This document shows, one piece after another, positions 15,937 through 23,745 of a DNA stretch of 40,574 nucleotides. Numbering within the stretch: the stretch's first letter is position 1; each line of letters opens with the position of its first letter. Under the pieces are notes generated by a model. It was not told where the DNA came from. It was given only the letters and a program-made list of their open reading frames with translations, and ran no database searches. The stretch comes from RGIG7450 sp045648785 (lineage in GTDB: Bacteria; Bacillota; Clostridia; RUG12999). Both the position numbers and the translations under genes were made by a program. Where the stretch lies: positions 1-40,574 of the forward strand of contig JAZROP010000002.1 of NCBI GenBank assembly GCA_045648785.1. Direction: 5' to 3'.

Positions 15937-18900
15937 AGACTTATCAATAAAGAAAGTACTTGTCATCGGTTCAGGCCCGATAGTTATTGGTCAGGCAGCA
16001 GAATTTGACTATGCCGGTGCTCAGGCTTGCCGCGTCCTGCGTGATGAAGGCATAAATGTTGTGTTGGTTAACTCTAACCCTGCAACCATTATGACCGACA
16101 AAAATCTCGCAGACGAAATTTACCTTGAACCCTTAAACGCTGAAACTGTCCGACGAATTATTGAGAAAGAGCGTCCCGACGGACTTCTTGCCGGTCTTGG
16201 CGGACAGACAGGACTTACCATTGCAATGCAACTTTACAAGGACGGAACACTTAGTAAGTTTGGTGTCCGTATTTTAGGCTCGGATATAGCGGCTATTGAC
16301 CGTGCCGAGGACAGAGAGCTTTTCAAAGCGGCAATGGACGAAATAGGTCAGCCGTGTATTCCGTCAGACATAGCAAATACAGTTGACGAAGCACTTGCCG
16401 TAGCAGATAAAATAGGTTATCCCGTTATAGTCCGCCCCGCATTTACCCTTGGCGGCAGCGGAGGCGGTATTGCGGCAGATACAGATGAGCTTAAAAACAT
16501 TGCAAAAAGCGGACTGGATATGTCCCCCATTACGCAAATTCTTGTTGAAAAATGCATTTCCGGTTGGAAAGAAATTGAATTTGAAACCATTCGTGACAGT
16601 GCGGGCAACGCTATTGCAGTCTGTTCGATGGAAAACTTTGACCCGGTAGGCATCCATACAGGCGACTCCATTGTTGTTTCTCCTGCACTTACACTTTCGA
16701 CAAAAGAATACCAGATGCTCCGTCAAGCGTCGCTCGACATAGTTTCCTCAATCGGCATTGTGGGTGGCTGCAACTGTCAGTTTGCATTAAACCCAAACAG
16801 CTTTGAGTATGCCGTTATTGAGGTAAATCCCCGGGTTTCCCGTTCATCGGCACTTGCATCAAAGGCTACCGGATATCCAATAGCAAAAATGACGGCAAAG
16901 CTTGCCCTTGGTTACACTCTGGATGAGGTTAAAAATGATATTACCGGCAAAACCTGTGCATGCTTTGAGCCTGCCATTGACTATGTAGTAGTAAAGTTTC
17001 CCAAATGGCCATTTGATAAATTTGCATCCTCCAGCCGTAAGCTTGGCACCCAGATGAAAGCTACCGGGGAGGTTATGTCTATTGCACCCTCATTTGAGGC
17101 AGCTCTTTTAAAAGCAATACGCGGCGCGGAAATTTCTCTCGACACTTTAAACGCCCCTGCACTTTCGGATAAGGATATTTATGCCCGTCTTGCCGAGCAA
17201 AATGACAGGCGAATCTTTACTGTGTTTGAGGCTTTAAAAAAAGGTGTGACGATTGACGAAATTCATGACATTACAAAAATAGATAAGTGGTTTATTGCAA
17301 AACTTAAAAAACTTGCGGATTTTGAAGATTTTATTTCCGAAAATGGTCTTGATGAAGAAAGCTTAAAACTTGGCAAAAAGCTTGGCTATACCGATGCTGC
17401 ATTAAAACGCATCAGTGGCGCAGTGACTTTGCCCACCTCCCCCTTCAGCTATAAAATGGTTGACACCTGTGCCGGTGAATTTTCCGCCCAGACTCCTTAT
17501 TTTTACTCAGTAGCGTCAGGCGAATGTGAGTCAAGAGGATTAAGTCGCAGCGGCAAAGATGTAGTAATAGTTCTCGGCTCAGGCCCTATCCGCATTGGTC
17601 AGGGTATAGAATTTGACTACAGCTCTGTTCACTGCGTATGGACTCTGCGTGAAATGGGTTATGATGTAGTTATAATAAACAACAACCCTGAAACCGTTTC
17701 TACCGACTATGACACAGCAGACCGTCTTTATTTTGAGCCTCTCTGCGAAGAAGATGTAATGAACATTATAAATGTGGAAAAACCGGTTGGCGTGGTTGTG
17801 GCTTTTGGCGGACAGACCGCTATAAAACTAACAGATTTCCTTGATAAAAACGGAGTGAAAATCCTCGGCACTTCGGCAGAGGGCATAGACCTTGCCGAGG
17901 ACAGAAGCAAATTCGATGCACTGCTCGAAAGTTTTGGAATTAAGCGTCCCGTAGGTAAATCGGTTATGACGCTGGATGACGCACTCTGTGCCGCAAATGA
18001 GCTTGGTTACCCCGTCCTGCTCCGTCCCTCTTATGTTATAGGCGGTCAGAATATGACCATTTCAAGAAGTGACGCACAGACTGAAAAATATATGAAAACC
18101 ATCCTCTCTGGCGGCATTGAAAATCCTGTTTTAATTGACAAATATATGCCCGGTACCGAGCTTGAAGTGGATGTAATTTCCGACGGCAAAGATGTTCTTA
18201 TCCCCGGCATTATGGAGCATATCGAGCGCGCAGGGGTTCACAGCGGTGACTCAATCGCAGTTTATCCACCATACAACCTAAGCGATAAATTTCTTGATAC
18301 TATATGCAAAAGCTCGGAAAAGCTTGCACTTGCACTAGGAACAAAGGGGCTTGTCAACATTCAGTACCTCATTTATGAAAATGAACTTTATGTCATCGAG
18401 GTAAATCCCCGTGCTTCAAGGACAATTCCATATATCAGCAAGGTCACAAATGTACCTATGGTCAACCTTGCATCAAAGGTAATGCTTGGCGCAAGCTTAA
18501 AAGACCTCGGGTTTGGAACGGGACTTTACAAAACACCGCCCTACTACGCGGTTAAGGTTCCTGTATTCTCTTTTGAAAAATTACACGACGCCAACTCTAT
18601 TTTAGGGCCCGAAATGAAATCAACAGGCGAAGTTTTAGGTCTTGGCAAAACAATGGCGGAGGCACTTTTCAAGGGGCTTTGCAGCGCAGGATTTTACCTG
18701 ACTTTTCCCATCTCCTCAGGTATTCTTATAAGCGTTGAAGAAAATGACTATCCGGAAATAATTTCGCTTGCAAAGCGTTTTTACGATTTAGGCTTCACAC
18801 TTTATGCCACAAGAGGTACCGCAAGTGCAATTTCCTCTCTCGGTATAAAAGTAAACCCGGTTAAAAACGCAACCGAATCGGACGAACTTATTAAACTGAT

Positions 18901-19954
18901 GGAAAGTGGAAGCTTAAGCTACATTATCTATACCGGTGCCGTAAAAGATGCTACCATAGGTGACTACACCGTTCTTCATCGCCGAGCAATGCAGCTTAGT
19001 ATCCCCTGCTTTACTTCTCTTGACACCGCAAATGCACTTGCGGGAATAATTGAATCACGCTTTACCTGTGCGAATACAGAGCTTGTTGATATTAATTTCA
19101 TGCGAACCCAGCGTAAAAAAATTGATTTTACAAAAATGCATTCCTGCGGTAATGATTATATTTTCATCCCCAACTTTGACGAACAGATAACCTGTCCCGA
19201 ATCACTGTGTGTGAGTCTTTGCAGACCTCACTATGGCATTGGTGCAGATGGCATTGTTCTGATTGAAAAATCCACGGTTGCAAATGCAAAAATGCGCAGT
19301 TTCAATCGCGACGGCAGCGAGGGTAAAATGGCAGGAAACAATATTCGCTGTGTTGGCAAATATCTCTATGACAATGGTTTTGTTGATAGTGAAAATATTA
19401 AAATCGAAACAGAAAGCGGAATTTTCGATCTGACCTTATATGTTCGTGACGGAAAAGTAAGCTCTGTTTCGGTTAATATGGGCAATGCCGATTTAACTGC
19501 AAAAAATGTACCTGTAATCTCACATGCCGACAAAATGATAAATCACCCTATCAAAATTTCCGGAAAAAGATATAATGCAACTTGCTTATCGGTAGGAAAT
19601 CCCCATTGTGTGATTTTCTGCAATGCAATCGACGGTCTAGACCTTGAAAAAATTGGTCCTGAGTTTGAAGATGCCGACATTTTTCCCGAAAGAATAAACA
19701 CCGAATTTGTCCGCGTGGTTAATAAAAACACCCTGCGTATGCGGGTATGGGAACGTGGCAATGGTGAAACTCTTGCCTGCGGGACAGGTGCTTGTGCCGC
19801 AGTTGTCGCAGCAATAGAAAACGGGCTGTGCGACAAAAATACTGACATAACTGTAAAAGTCCTGGGCGGAGACTTAAAGGTTAATGTAACGGATAAAGGA
19901 ATTATTCTCACTGGTCCGGCAGTTAAGGTTTATGAAGGAAATTTTGAGTATTAA
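15929..19954 (+). CDS. Carbamoyl-phosphate synthase large subunit fused to diaminopimelate epimerase
   Basis: One uninterrupted 1341-residue frame. Residues 1-1057 form a complete CarB: ATP-grasp halves from IGSGPIVIGQ and GSGPIRIGQG, then the MGS-like allosteric domain. Residues 1058-1341 are a full-length DapF, with the first catalytic cysteine C1141 in GNNIRC and the second, C1284, in LACGTGAC; the Asn of MHSCGND is also present. DapF interconverts LL- and meso-diaminopimelate for lysine and peptidoglycan. The junction is a methionine (M1058, base 19100) with no ribosome site before it, suggesting two adjacent genes joined by loss of a stop codon. In the allosteric domain, Tyr1001 (IIYTG) stands where E. 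coli and the pyr copy have the UMP-contacting Asn. The length of the CarB part equals that of the pyr copy. Confidence 0.95.
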   Translation: MPKDLSIKKVLVIGSGPIVIGQAAEFDYAGAQACRVLRDEGINVVLVNSNPATIMTDKNLADEIYLEPLNAETVRRIIEKERPDGLLAGLGGQTGLTIAMQLYKDGTLSKFGVRILGSDIAAIDRAEDRELFKAAMDEIGQPCIPSDIANTVDEALAVADKIGYPVIVRPAFTLGGSGGGIAADTDELKNIAKSGLDMSPITQILVEKCISGWKEIEFETIRDSAGNAIAVCSMENFDPVGIHTGDSIVVSPALTLSTKEYQMLRQASLDIVSSIGIVGGCNCQFALNPNSFEYAVIEVNPRVSRSSALASKATGYPIAKMTAKLALGYTLDEVKNDITGKTCACFEPAIDYVVVKFPKWPFDKFASSSRKLGTQMKATGEVMSIAPSFEAALLKAIRGAEISLDTLNAPALSDKDIYARLAEQNDRRIFTVFEALKKGVTIDEIHDITKIDKWFIAKLKKLADFEDFISENGLDEESLKLGKKLGYTDAALKRISGAVTLPTSPFSYKMVDTCAGEFSAQTPYFYSVASGECESRGLSRSGKDVVIVLGSGPIRIGQGIEFDYSSVHCVWTLREMGYDVVIINNNPETVSTDYDTADRLYFEPLCEEDVMNIINVEKPVGVVVAFGGQTAIKLTDFLDKNGVKILGTSAEGIDLAEDRSKFDALLESFGIKRPVGKSVMTLDDALCAANELGYPVLLRPSYVIGGQNMTISRSDAQTEKYMKTILSGGIENPVLIDKYMPGTELEVDVISDGKDVLIPGIMEHIERAGVHSGDSIAVYPPYNLSDKFLDTICKSSEKLALALGTKGLVNIQYLIYENELYVIEVNPRASRTIPYISKVTNVPMVNLASKVMLGASLKDLGFGTGLYKTPPYYAVKVPVFSFEKLHDANSILGPEMKSTGEVLGLGKTMAEALFKGLCSAGFYLTFPISSGILISVEENDYPEIISLAKRFYDLGFTLYATRGTASAISSLGIKVNPVKNATESDELIKLMESGSLSYIIYTGAVKDATIGDYTVLHRRAMQLSIPCFTSLDTANALAGIIESRFTCANTELVDINFMRTQRKKIDFTKMHSCGNDYIFIPNFDEQITCPESLCVSLCRPHYGIGADGIVLIEKSTVANAKMRSFNRDGSEGKMAGNNIRCVGKYLYDNGFVDSENIKIETESGIFDLTLYVRDGKVSSVSVNMGNADLTAKNVPVISHADKMINHPIKISGKRYNATCLSVGNPHCVIFCNAIDGLDLEKIGPEFEDADIFPERINTEFVRVVNKNTLRMRVWERGNGETLACGTGACAAVVAAIENGLCDKNTDITVKVLGGDLKVNVTDKGIILTGPAVKVYEGNFEY

Positions 19955-19994
19955 AAAACTGGTAGGCTCTTTATTAGTGCCTACCAGTTTTTTA
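19953..19994. terminator. Terminator of the arg operon, probably bidirectional
   Basis: CTGGTAGGC (19959-19967) pairs with GCCTACCAG (19979-19987), flanked by six A on the left and a T run on the right. It starts right after the carB-dapF stop and could also end the minus-strand sodC transcript. Confidence 0.88.
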
Positions 19995-20029
19995 TTTAAT
20001 GTCATGTATAGCTGAAAATGGGTTTTTCT

Positions 20030-20476
20030 TTAAATATATTTAATAACTCCGCAGGCAATCTTTTCTCCTGAGTTACCGGAGGGTTGAGTGGTAAAATCAT
20101 CCGGTTTTGAATGAATTATCACTGTTTTTTCCACCACATCCGCAAGGTTAAATCTGTCTGTGATAAAGGAAAGATACGCTCTTCCGTCACCCGCCTCAAA
20201 AAGTGGCGGCATATCTCCTGTGTGGAAAGGATGGAGCTGCCCTGTCGGGTTATAATGTCCTTTCGTATCCGCAAAGGGGTCTGTCATATTTCCGGTGCAG
20301 GTTTCCCCCTCATGGATATGAAATCCGAACACTCCGTCCGTCGGCAAACCTGTTATATCAGCCGTTACAAGGACACCGTCTTTTCTCTGTATAAGATATA
20401 CTTTCCCGTATATATCCCCATAATTTTCGTTTCCGGATATCAACGCCTCTGCTTTTTTCCCATAGATATTTTCCAC
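20030..20476 (-). CDS. sodC: Cu/Zn superoxide dismutase family protein, no signal peptide
   Basis: A 148-residue protein of the Cu/Zn SOD family. All seven metal ligands can be matched: H53 and H55 (GFHIHEGETC), H74 (GHYNP), H82, H85 and D88 (LHPFHTGDMPPL), and H122 (IIHSKPDD). C60 and C142 fit the conserved disulfide. The zinc loop is shorter than in eukaryotic enzymes, as in other Firmicutes members. There is no signal peptide, although bacterial SodC is usually exported, so it may act in the cytosol or leave unprocessed. The start is GTG 20476, preceded by AAAGGAAT. That ribosome site lies in the right arm of a 31-base palindrome. The enzyme would help an anaerobe survive oxygen. Confidence 0.88.
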   Translation of the reverse strand: MENIYGKKAEALISGNENYGDIYGKVYLIQRKDGVLVTADITGLPTDGVFGFHIHEGETCTGNMTDPFADTKGHYNPTGQLHPFHTGDMPPLFEAGDGRAYLSFITDRFNLADVVEKTVIIHSKPDDFTTQPSGNSGEKIACGVIKYI

Positions 20477-20482
20477 AAAATC

Positions 20483-20513
20483 ATTCCTTTCATATTTAAT
20501 ATATGAAAGGAAT
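20483..20513. repeat. 31-base perfect palindrome over the sodC ribosome site
   Basis: Arms ATTCCTTTCATAT (20483-20495) and 20501-20513 are perfect 13-bp inverted repeats around TTAAT. In the minus-strand RNA the hairpin would hide the AAAGGAAT ribosome site of sodC. It also lies 4 bases after the acyltransferase stop. Possible roles are a translational switch, an operator or a weak terminator. No T run follows. Confidence 0.6.
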
Positions 20514-20517
20514 TCCT

Positions 20518-21525
20518 CTATTGTTTATGCTGTGCTTTGAGTTTTGTATATCCTATGCAAAGACTGAGCGTTAGCAGATAAACAAAAACTGCTCTCAGCG
20601 GATATGTGTATCTTACTGAAACAATCCCCGCTTGATACATAAATCCGTCTATCATAAAAATAAACAGCGGATGAACAAGATATATATAATAGCTCGCTCT
20701 GTCAATATTCTTTATAAGTATGTTTTCTGCAATCCCTGTAACTCGCAGCGCAGCCGCATAGCAGAAGAAAATTGCACAAATACAATATGCAATATGAATA
20801 TATTCAAGCGATGCTATCTGCCTGATGCCCGAAAAACTTATATATGTCAATAGCACATTTGCCGCTGCCACAAGCACAAAAAGCAGTGCTAGATGTAGTC
20901 TATATTTTTTTATACGTCCTAAAAAGTCATCATATCTTGCTCCGGCATAAATTCCGGCAACAAAATAAAATAAATATGTTGTAAACAGGCGGTCATTATA
21001 TAAAAAATTTTTCAGTTCTGCAGAGCATACAAGCATAACCGCCAACGCCAAAATAATTGATGTTGCTGGTTTTATCCTTTTCTCAAGCAAATTCCATACC
21101 GGTGCGAGCAGATAAAACTGCATAATTACAGGAATAAAGTAAAAATGTCCTACAAGGTCACCAACAAAAATATGCTTTATAATTGCAGTAATATGGTTTT
21201 GCTGGGGTAAAAACCCTCTGCTGCGGAGATAAAAATAAAATATTATCACCCATAGAATATATGGCAAGAGAATGTTCTTCACCTTTCCAATATAAAATCT
21301 GCCGGGCTCAAATTTTTCCTTACGGGAATAAAACATCTTAAACCCGGATAAGAAAATAAACCCCTGAACTACAAACGAACTAAGCCGCCAAAACGCCATA
21401 ACCACCATATAAGGCAACCCCTGTTTATCAAGCACCAACACCGGATTTGATGATATATGAATAAATATAACAAGCATGGCAAAAAGTACATTTAATACTG
21501 TAACCTCGCCTATTCTTTTTTTCAC
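20518..21525 (-). CDS. Membrane acyltransferase, acyltransferase-3 family
   Basis: A 335-residue, very hydrophobic protein with about ten predicted membrane helices. The first helix contains the family's conserved histidine (FIHISSNP), and the last region has YIYLVHPLFIF, typical of acyltransferase family 3 (PF01757). These proteins O-acylate cell-surface carbohydrates or peptidoglycan, but substrates vary and none can be named here. It starts ATG 21525, and sodC follows after the palindrome, so both may share a transcript. A terminator (21551-21572) separates it from putP upstream. Confidence 0.82.
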   Translation of the reverse strand: MKKRIGEVTVLNVLFAMLVIFIHISSNPVLVLDKQGLPYMVVMAFWRLSSFVVQGFIFLSGFKMFYSRKEKFEPGRFYIGKVKNILLPYILWVIIFYFYLRSRGFLPQQNHITAIIKHIFVGDLVGHFYFIPVIMQFYLLAPVWNLLEKRIKPATSIILALAVMLVCSAELKNFLYNDRLFTTYLFYFVAGIYAGARYDDFLGRIKKYRLHLALLFVLVAAANVLLTYISFSGIRQIASLEYIHIAYCICAIFFCYAAALRVTGIAENILIKNIDRASYYIYLVHPLFIFMIDGFMYQAGIVSVRYTYPLRAVFVYLLTLSLCIGYTKLKAQHKQ

Positions 21526-21545
21526 TTTACTTTCACTCTTTCCGA

Positions 21546-21578
21546 AAAAACCGGTTCATAAATTTGAACCGGTTTTTT
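21546..21578. terminator. Terminator after putP
   Basis: CCGGTTCA (21551-21558) pairs with TGAACCGG (21565-21572), flanked by A and T runs. It lies about 20 bases after the putP stop and reads on the minus strand, though the symmetry would work both ways. Confidence 0.85.
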
Positions 21579-21590
21579 CACTGTAATTAA

Positions 21591-23168
21591 TTATTTCTGA
21601 ACTACTGCTTCAAAATCTTCTTCAATTTCCTTAGATGGAGAAGGTGTTATAAGAGATACAACAACTATGAAGATTGATGAAATTATAAATGCAGGAAGAA
21701 GCTCGTAAATAGCGAAAACTCCACCCAGTTTGCTGATTAAGAGTTTCCAGATGAATACCATTGCGCCACCGCTTATCATACCCGCAATAGCACCTTCTCT
21801 TGTTGTTCTCTTCCAGAAGAGTGAGAAAATCATAAGCGGTCCGAATGTAGCCCCGAAGCCTGCCCATGCAAATGATACAACCTGGAAGATAACGCTGTTT
21901 TCGTCAAGCGCAACAACAATTGCGATGGCTGCAATTACAAGAAGTGTTATCCTCGTCATAGTCATAACCTGTTTGTCAGTTGCTTTTTTGTTGCAAACGC
22001 CATGATAAATATTTTTAGCAAATGCCGAAGCTGCAATCAGAAGATATGAGTCGGAAGAACTGATTGTAGCCGCCAGAATTCCTGCCATTACAAAACCTGC
22101 AAGAAGCGGTGGCAAGAAACTTGTTGAAAGCTGAATAAATATGCTTTCAGCACCTGATTTTGTAAGAAGCGGTTCTCCTGCCAGAACACCGGAGTTGGTC
22201 ATTGCTATAACTCTGCCGGCAATACCGATAAATACTGCAACTGCAAGTGAAATAACAACCCATATCATTGCAATTCTTCTGGACATTTTAAGTTCTTTTT
22301 CTTCACGGATTGCCATAAATCTTAAGAGCACCTGCGGCATGCCGAAGTAACCAAGTCCCCACGCAAGCATTGAGCAAATTGTGAGCCAGCCGTAAGGTGT
22401 TGCATCTCCGAACACAGGTTTTCCGGCTTCAACAACCTGCTGACCAGCTTCACCAACTACAGGAGTAGCAAGACCAAAGAAATCAAGAAATCCGGGGATT
22501 GATTTTGCATTTTCAATAACAGAAGCAAATCCGCCTGCATTTGCCGTACCAATAGCAACAATAACAACAAGTGCAATAATCATTACAATGCCCTGCATAA
22601 AGTCTGAAGCGCTTTCTGCAAGGAAGCCGCCGAGAACTGTGTATATCAACACAAACAGTGCCCCAACAAGCATCATAGTGATGTAAGGAGTTCCAAAAAG
22701 TGTTGAAAAGAGTTTCCCACAAGTAACAAAGCAGCTTGCTGTATATACTGTAAAGAAAATAAGAATAAACAACGCAGCAATTGTCATAATAATCTTTTTA
22801 TTCTCACGGAATCTGTTTGAGAAAAATTCCGGAAGAGTTATTGAATTGTTTGCTCTTATACTGTATCTGCGAAGTCTTTTTGATACCATCAGCCAGTTAA
22901 TATATGTACCTAACGCAAGACCTATCGCTGTCCATGCAGCATCCGCAAGACCGCACCAGTATGCAACACCCGGCAATCCCATAAGGAGCCAGCCGCTCAT
23001 ATCAGATGCCTCTGCACTCATCGCAGTTACCCAGGGACCAAGTGAACGACCGCCGAGATAATAATTTTCCGAACTTTTGTTTGCGCGTTTTGCAAATGCA
23101 ATACCGATAGCGATTACTGCAGCCATATAAATAACCATAGCTACAAGAATCTGAACTTTATCAGTCAT
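21591..23168 (-). CDS. putP: Sodium/proline symporter
   Basis: A 525-residue sodium:solute symporter with about 12-13 membrane helices. The N-terminal region YYLGGRSLGPWVTAMSAEAS followed by DMSGWLLMGLPG is characteristic of PutP, as is SSSDSYLLIAASAFAKN in the later sodium-binding region. It imports L-proline with sodium. The gene is monocistronic, with its own promoter (23199-23227), a palindrome just upstream of the -35 box, a strong TGGAGGA ribosome site and a terminator. The extra loop of about 45 residues near 230-270 is also seen in Firmicute PutP. Related SSS carriers for other solutes cannot be wholly excluded. Confidence 0.9.
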   Translation of the reverse strand: MTDKVQILVAMVIYMAAVIAIGIAFAKRANKSSENYYLGGRSLGPWVTAMSAEASDMSGWLLMGLPGVAYWCGLADAAWTAIGLALGTYINWLMVSKRLRRYSIRANNSITLPEFFSNRFRENKKIIMTIAALFILIFFTVYTASCFVTCGKLFSTLFGTPYITMMLVGALFVLIYTVLGGFLAESASDFMQGIVMIIALVVIVAIGTANAGGFASVIENAKSIPGFLDFFGLATPVVGEAGQQVVEAGKPVFGDATPYGWLTICSMLAWGLGYFGMPQVLLRFMAIREEKELKMSRRIAMIWVVISLAVAVFIGIAGRVIAMTNSGVLAGEPLLTKSGAESIFIQLSTSFLPPLLAGFVMAGILAATISSSDSYLLIAASAFAKNIYHGVCNKKATDKQVMTMTRITLLVIAAIAIVVALDENSVIFQVVSFAWAGFGATFGPLMIFSLFWKRTTREGAIAGMISGGAMVFIWKLLISKLGGVFAIYELLPAFIISSIFIVVVSLITPSPSKEIEEDFEAVVQK

Positions 23169-23198
23169 AAATTAATCCTCCAAAAAATAATTTCCTCT

Positions 23199-23254
23199 AT
23201 TATAACACACCTGCAAATAAAAATCAATAGAGAACTAAGTTTAGACTATAGTCT
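23199..23254 (-). promoter_or_regulatory. putP promoter and upstream palindrome
   Basis: On the minus strand, TTGATT (23227-23222), 17-base spacer, TATAAT (23204-23199). AGACTATAGTCT (23243-23254) is a perfect 12-bp palindrome starting 16 bases upstream of the -35 box, at an activator-type position. The bound protein is unknown. Confidence 0.65.
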
Positions 23255-23319
23255 GTACTTTGCTCTCTATTGCTGTTAACATTTTTATTTATATAAAACT
23301 ATAAAAAAGCTGTACAATT

Positions 23320-23609
23320 TTACAAACAGATTTTAGACAAAAGGGTGGGCATCATATCCGACTCATAGCATTTATGAAAATACTCTCCATTGCACAGACA
23401 CCAGTCGTACATAAGCGCCCTTTCCAACAGTGCATACATTTTAACAATTTCATTAGCAACCATATCGTTTCTGATTTCGCCCTTTTTCTGCCCCTCAGAT
23501 ACAATCTGTTTTAAAAGCTCATAATAACCCCTGCTTTCTTTATAATTTCAATTGTTTTGAAATCACCCACCTTTTTGAAGACTCCCAAAGTTTCAACAGA
23601 TATTTTCAT
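23320..23609 (-). pseudogene. Broken regulator locus: sugar-isomerase-like start plus TetR C-terminal fragment
   Basis: ATG 23609 (after GGGG-rich ribosome site) opens a 32-codon frame, MKISVETLGVFKKVGDFKTI and on, that stops at 23511. Its start resembles TIM-barrel sugar-phosphate isomerase/epimerases (residue pattern MKIS...KK.GD.KTIE.IKKAG). In another frame, from about 23545 to TAA 23320, about 73 residues (YYELLKQIVSEGQKKGEIRND, ending SKICL) resemble the ligand domain of TetR-family repressors. The DNA-binding domain is absent. The two overlap in different frames, so neither is a whole gene; a deletion joining two genes, followed by decay, is the likely history. Family assignments come from short stretches. 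Confidence 0.6.
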
Positions 23610-23625
23610 ATTATTATCCCCTTTT

Positions 23626-23671
23626 TAGAACATAGTTCTAGTTTATATTATTTTATTAGAACAACGTTGCA
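23626..23671 (-). promoter_or_regulatory. Paired operator-like inverted repeats
   Basis: TAGAAC-ATA-GTTCTA (23626-23640) is a perfect inverted repeat. A second copy, TAGAAC-AAC-GTTGCA (23657-23671), is imperfect. Both lie in the promoter zone of the broken locus and look like TetR-type operators. Confidence 0.55.
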
Positions 23672-23702
23672 ATATCATATTTTCGCTCATTTGTCAATAC
23701 TA

Positions 23703-23737
23703 AAAACGAAAGAGTGACGGGCTTTTTAGTCCATCAC
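23703..23737 (-). terminator. Terminator after trpB
   Basis: On the minus strand GAGTGA pairs with TCACTC around a partly paired interior (GGACT with AGCCC), then TTTCGTTTTT. It begins shortly after the trpB stop at 23746. Confidence 0.75.
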
Positions 23738-23745
23738 TCCAAATT

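Noticed and set aside
19100..19954. Separate dapF gene starting at the internal ATG 19100
   Set aside because: There is no Shine-Dalgarno sequence upstream and no stop between CarB and DapF, so a fusion protein is the direct reading. Kept only as an alternative.
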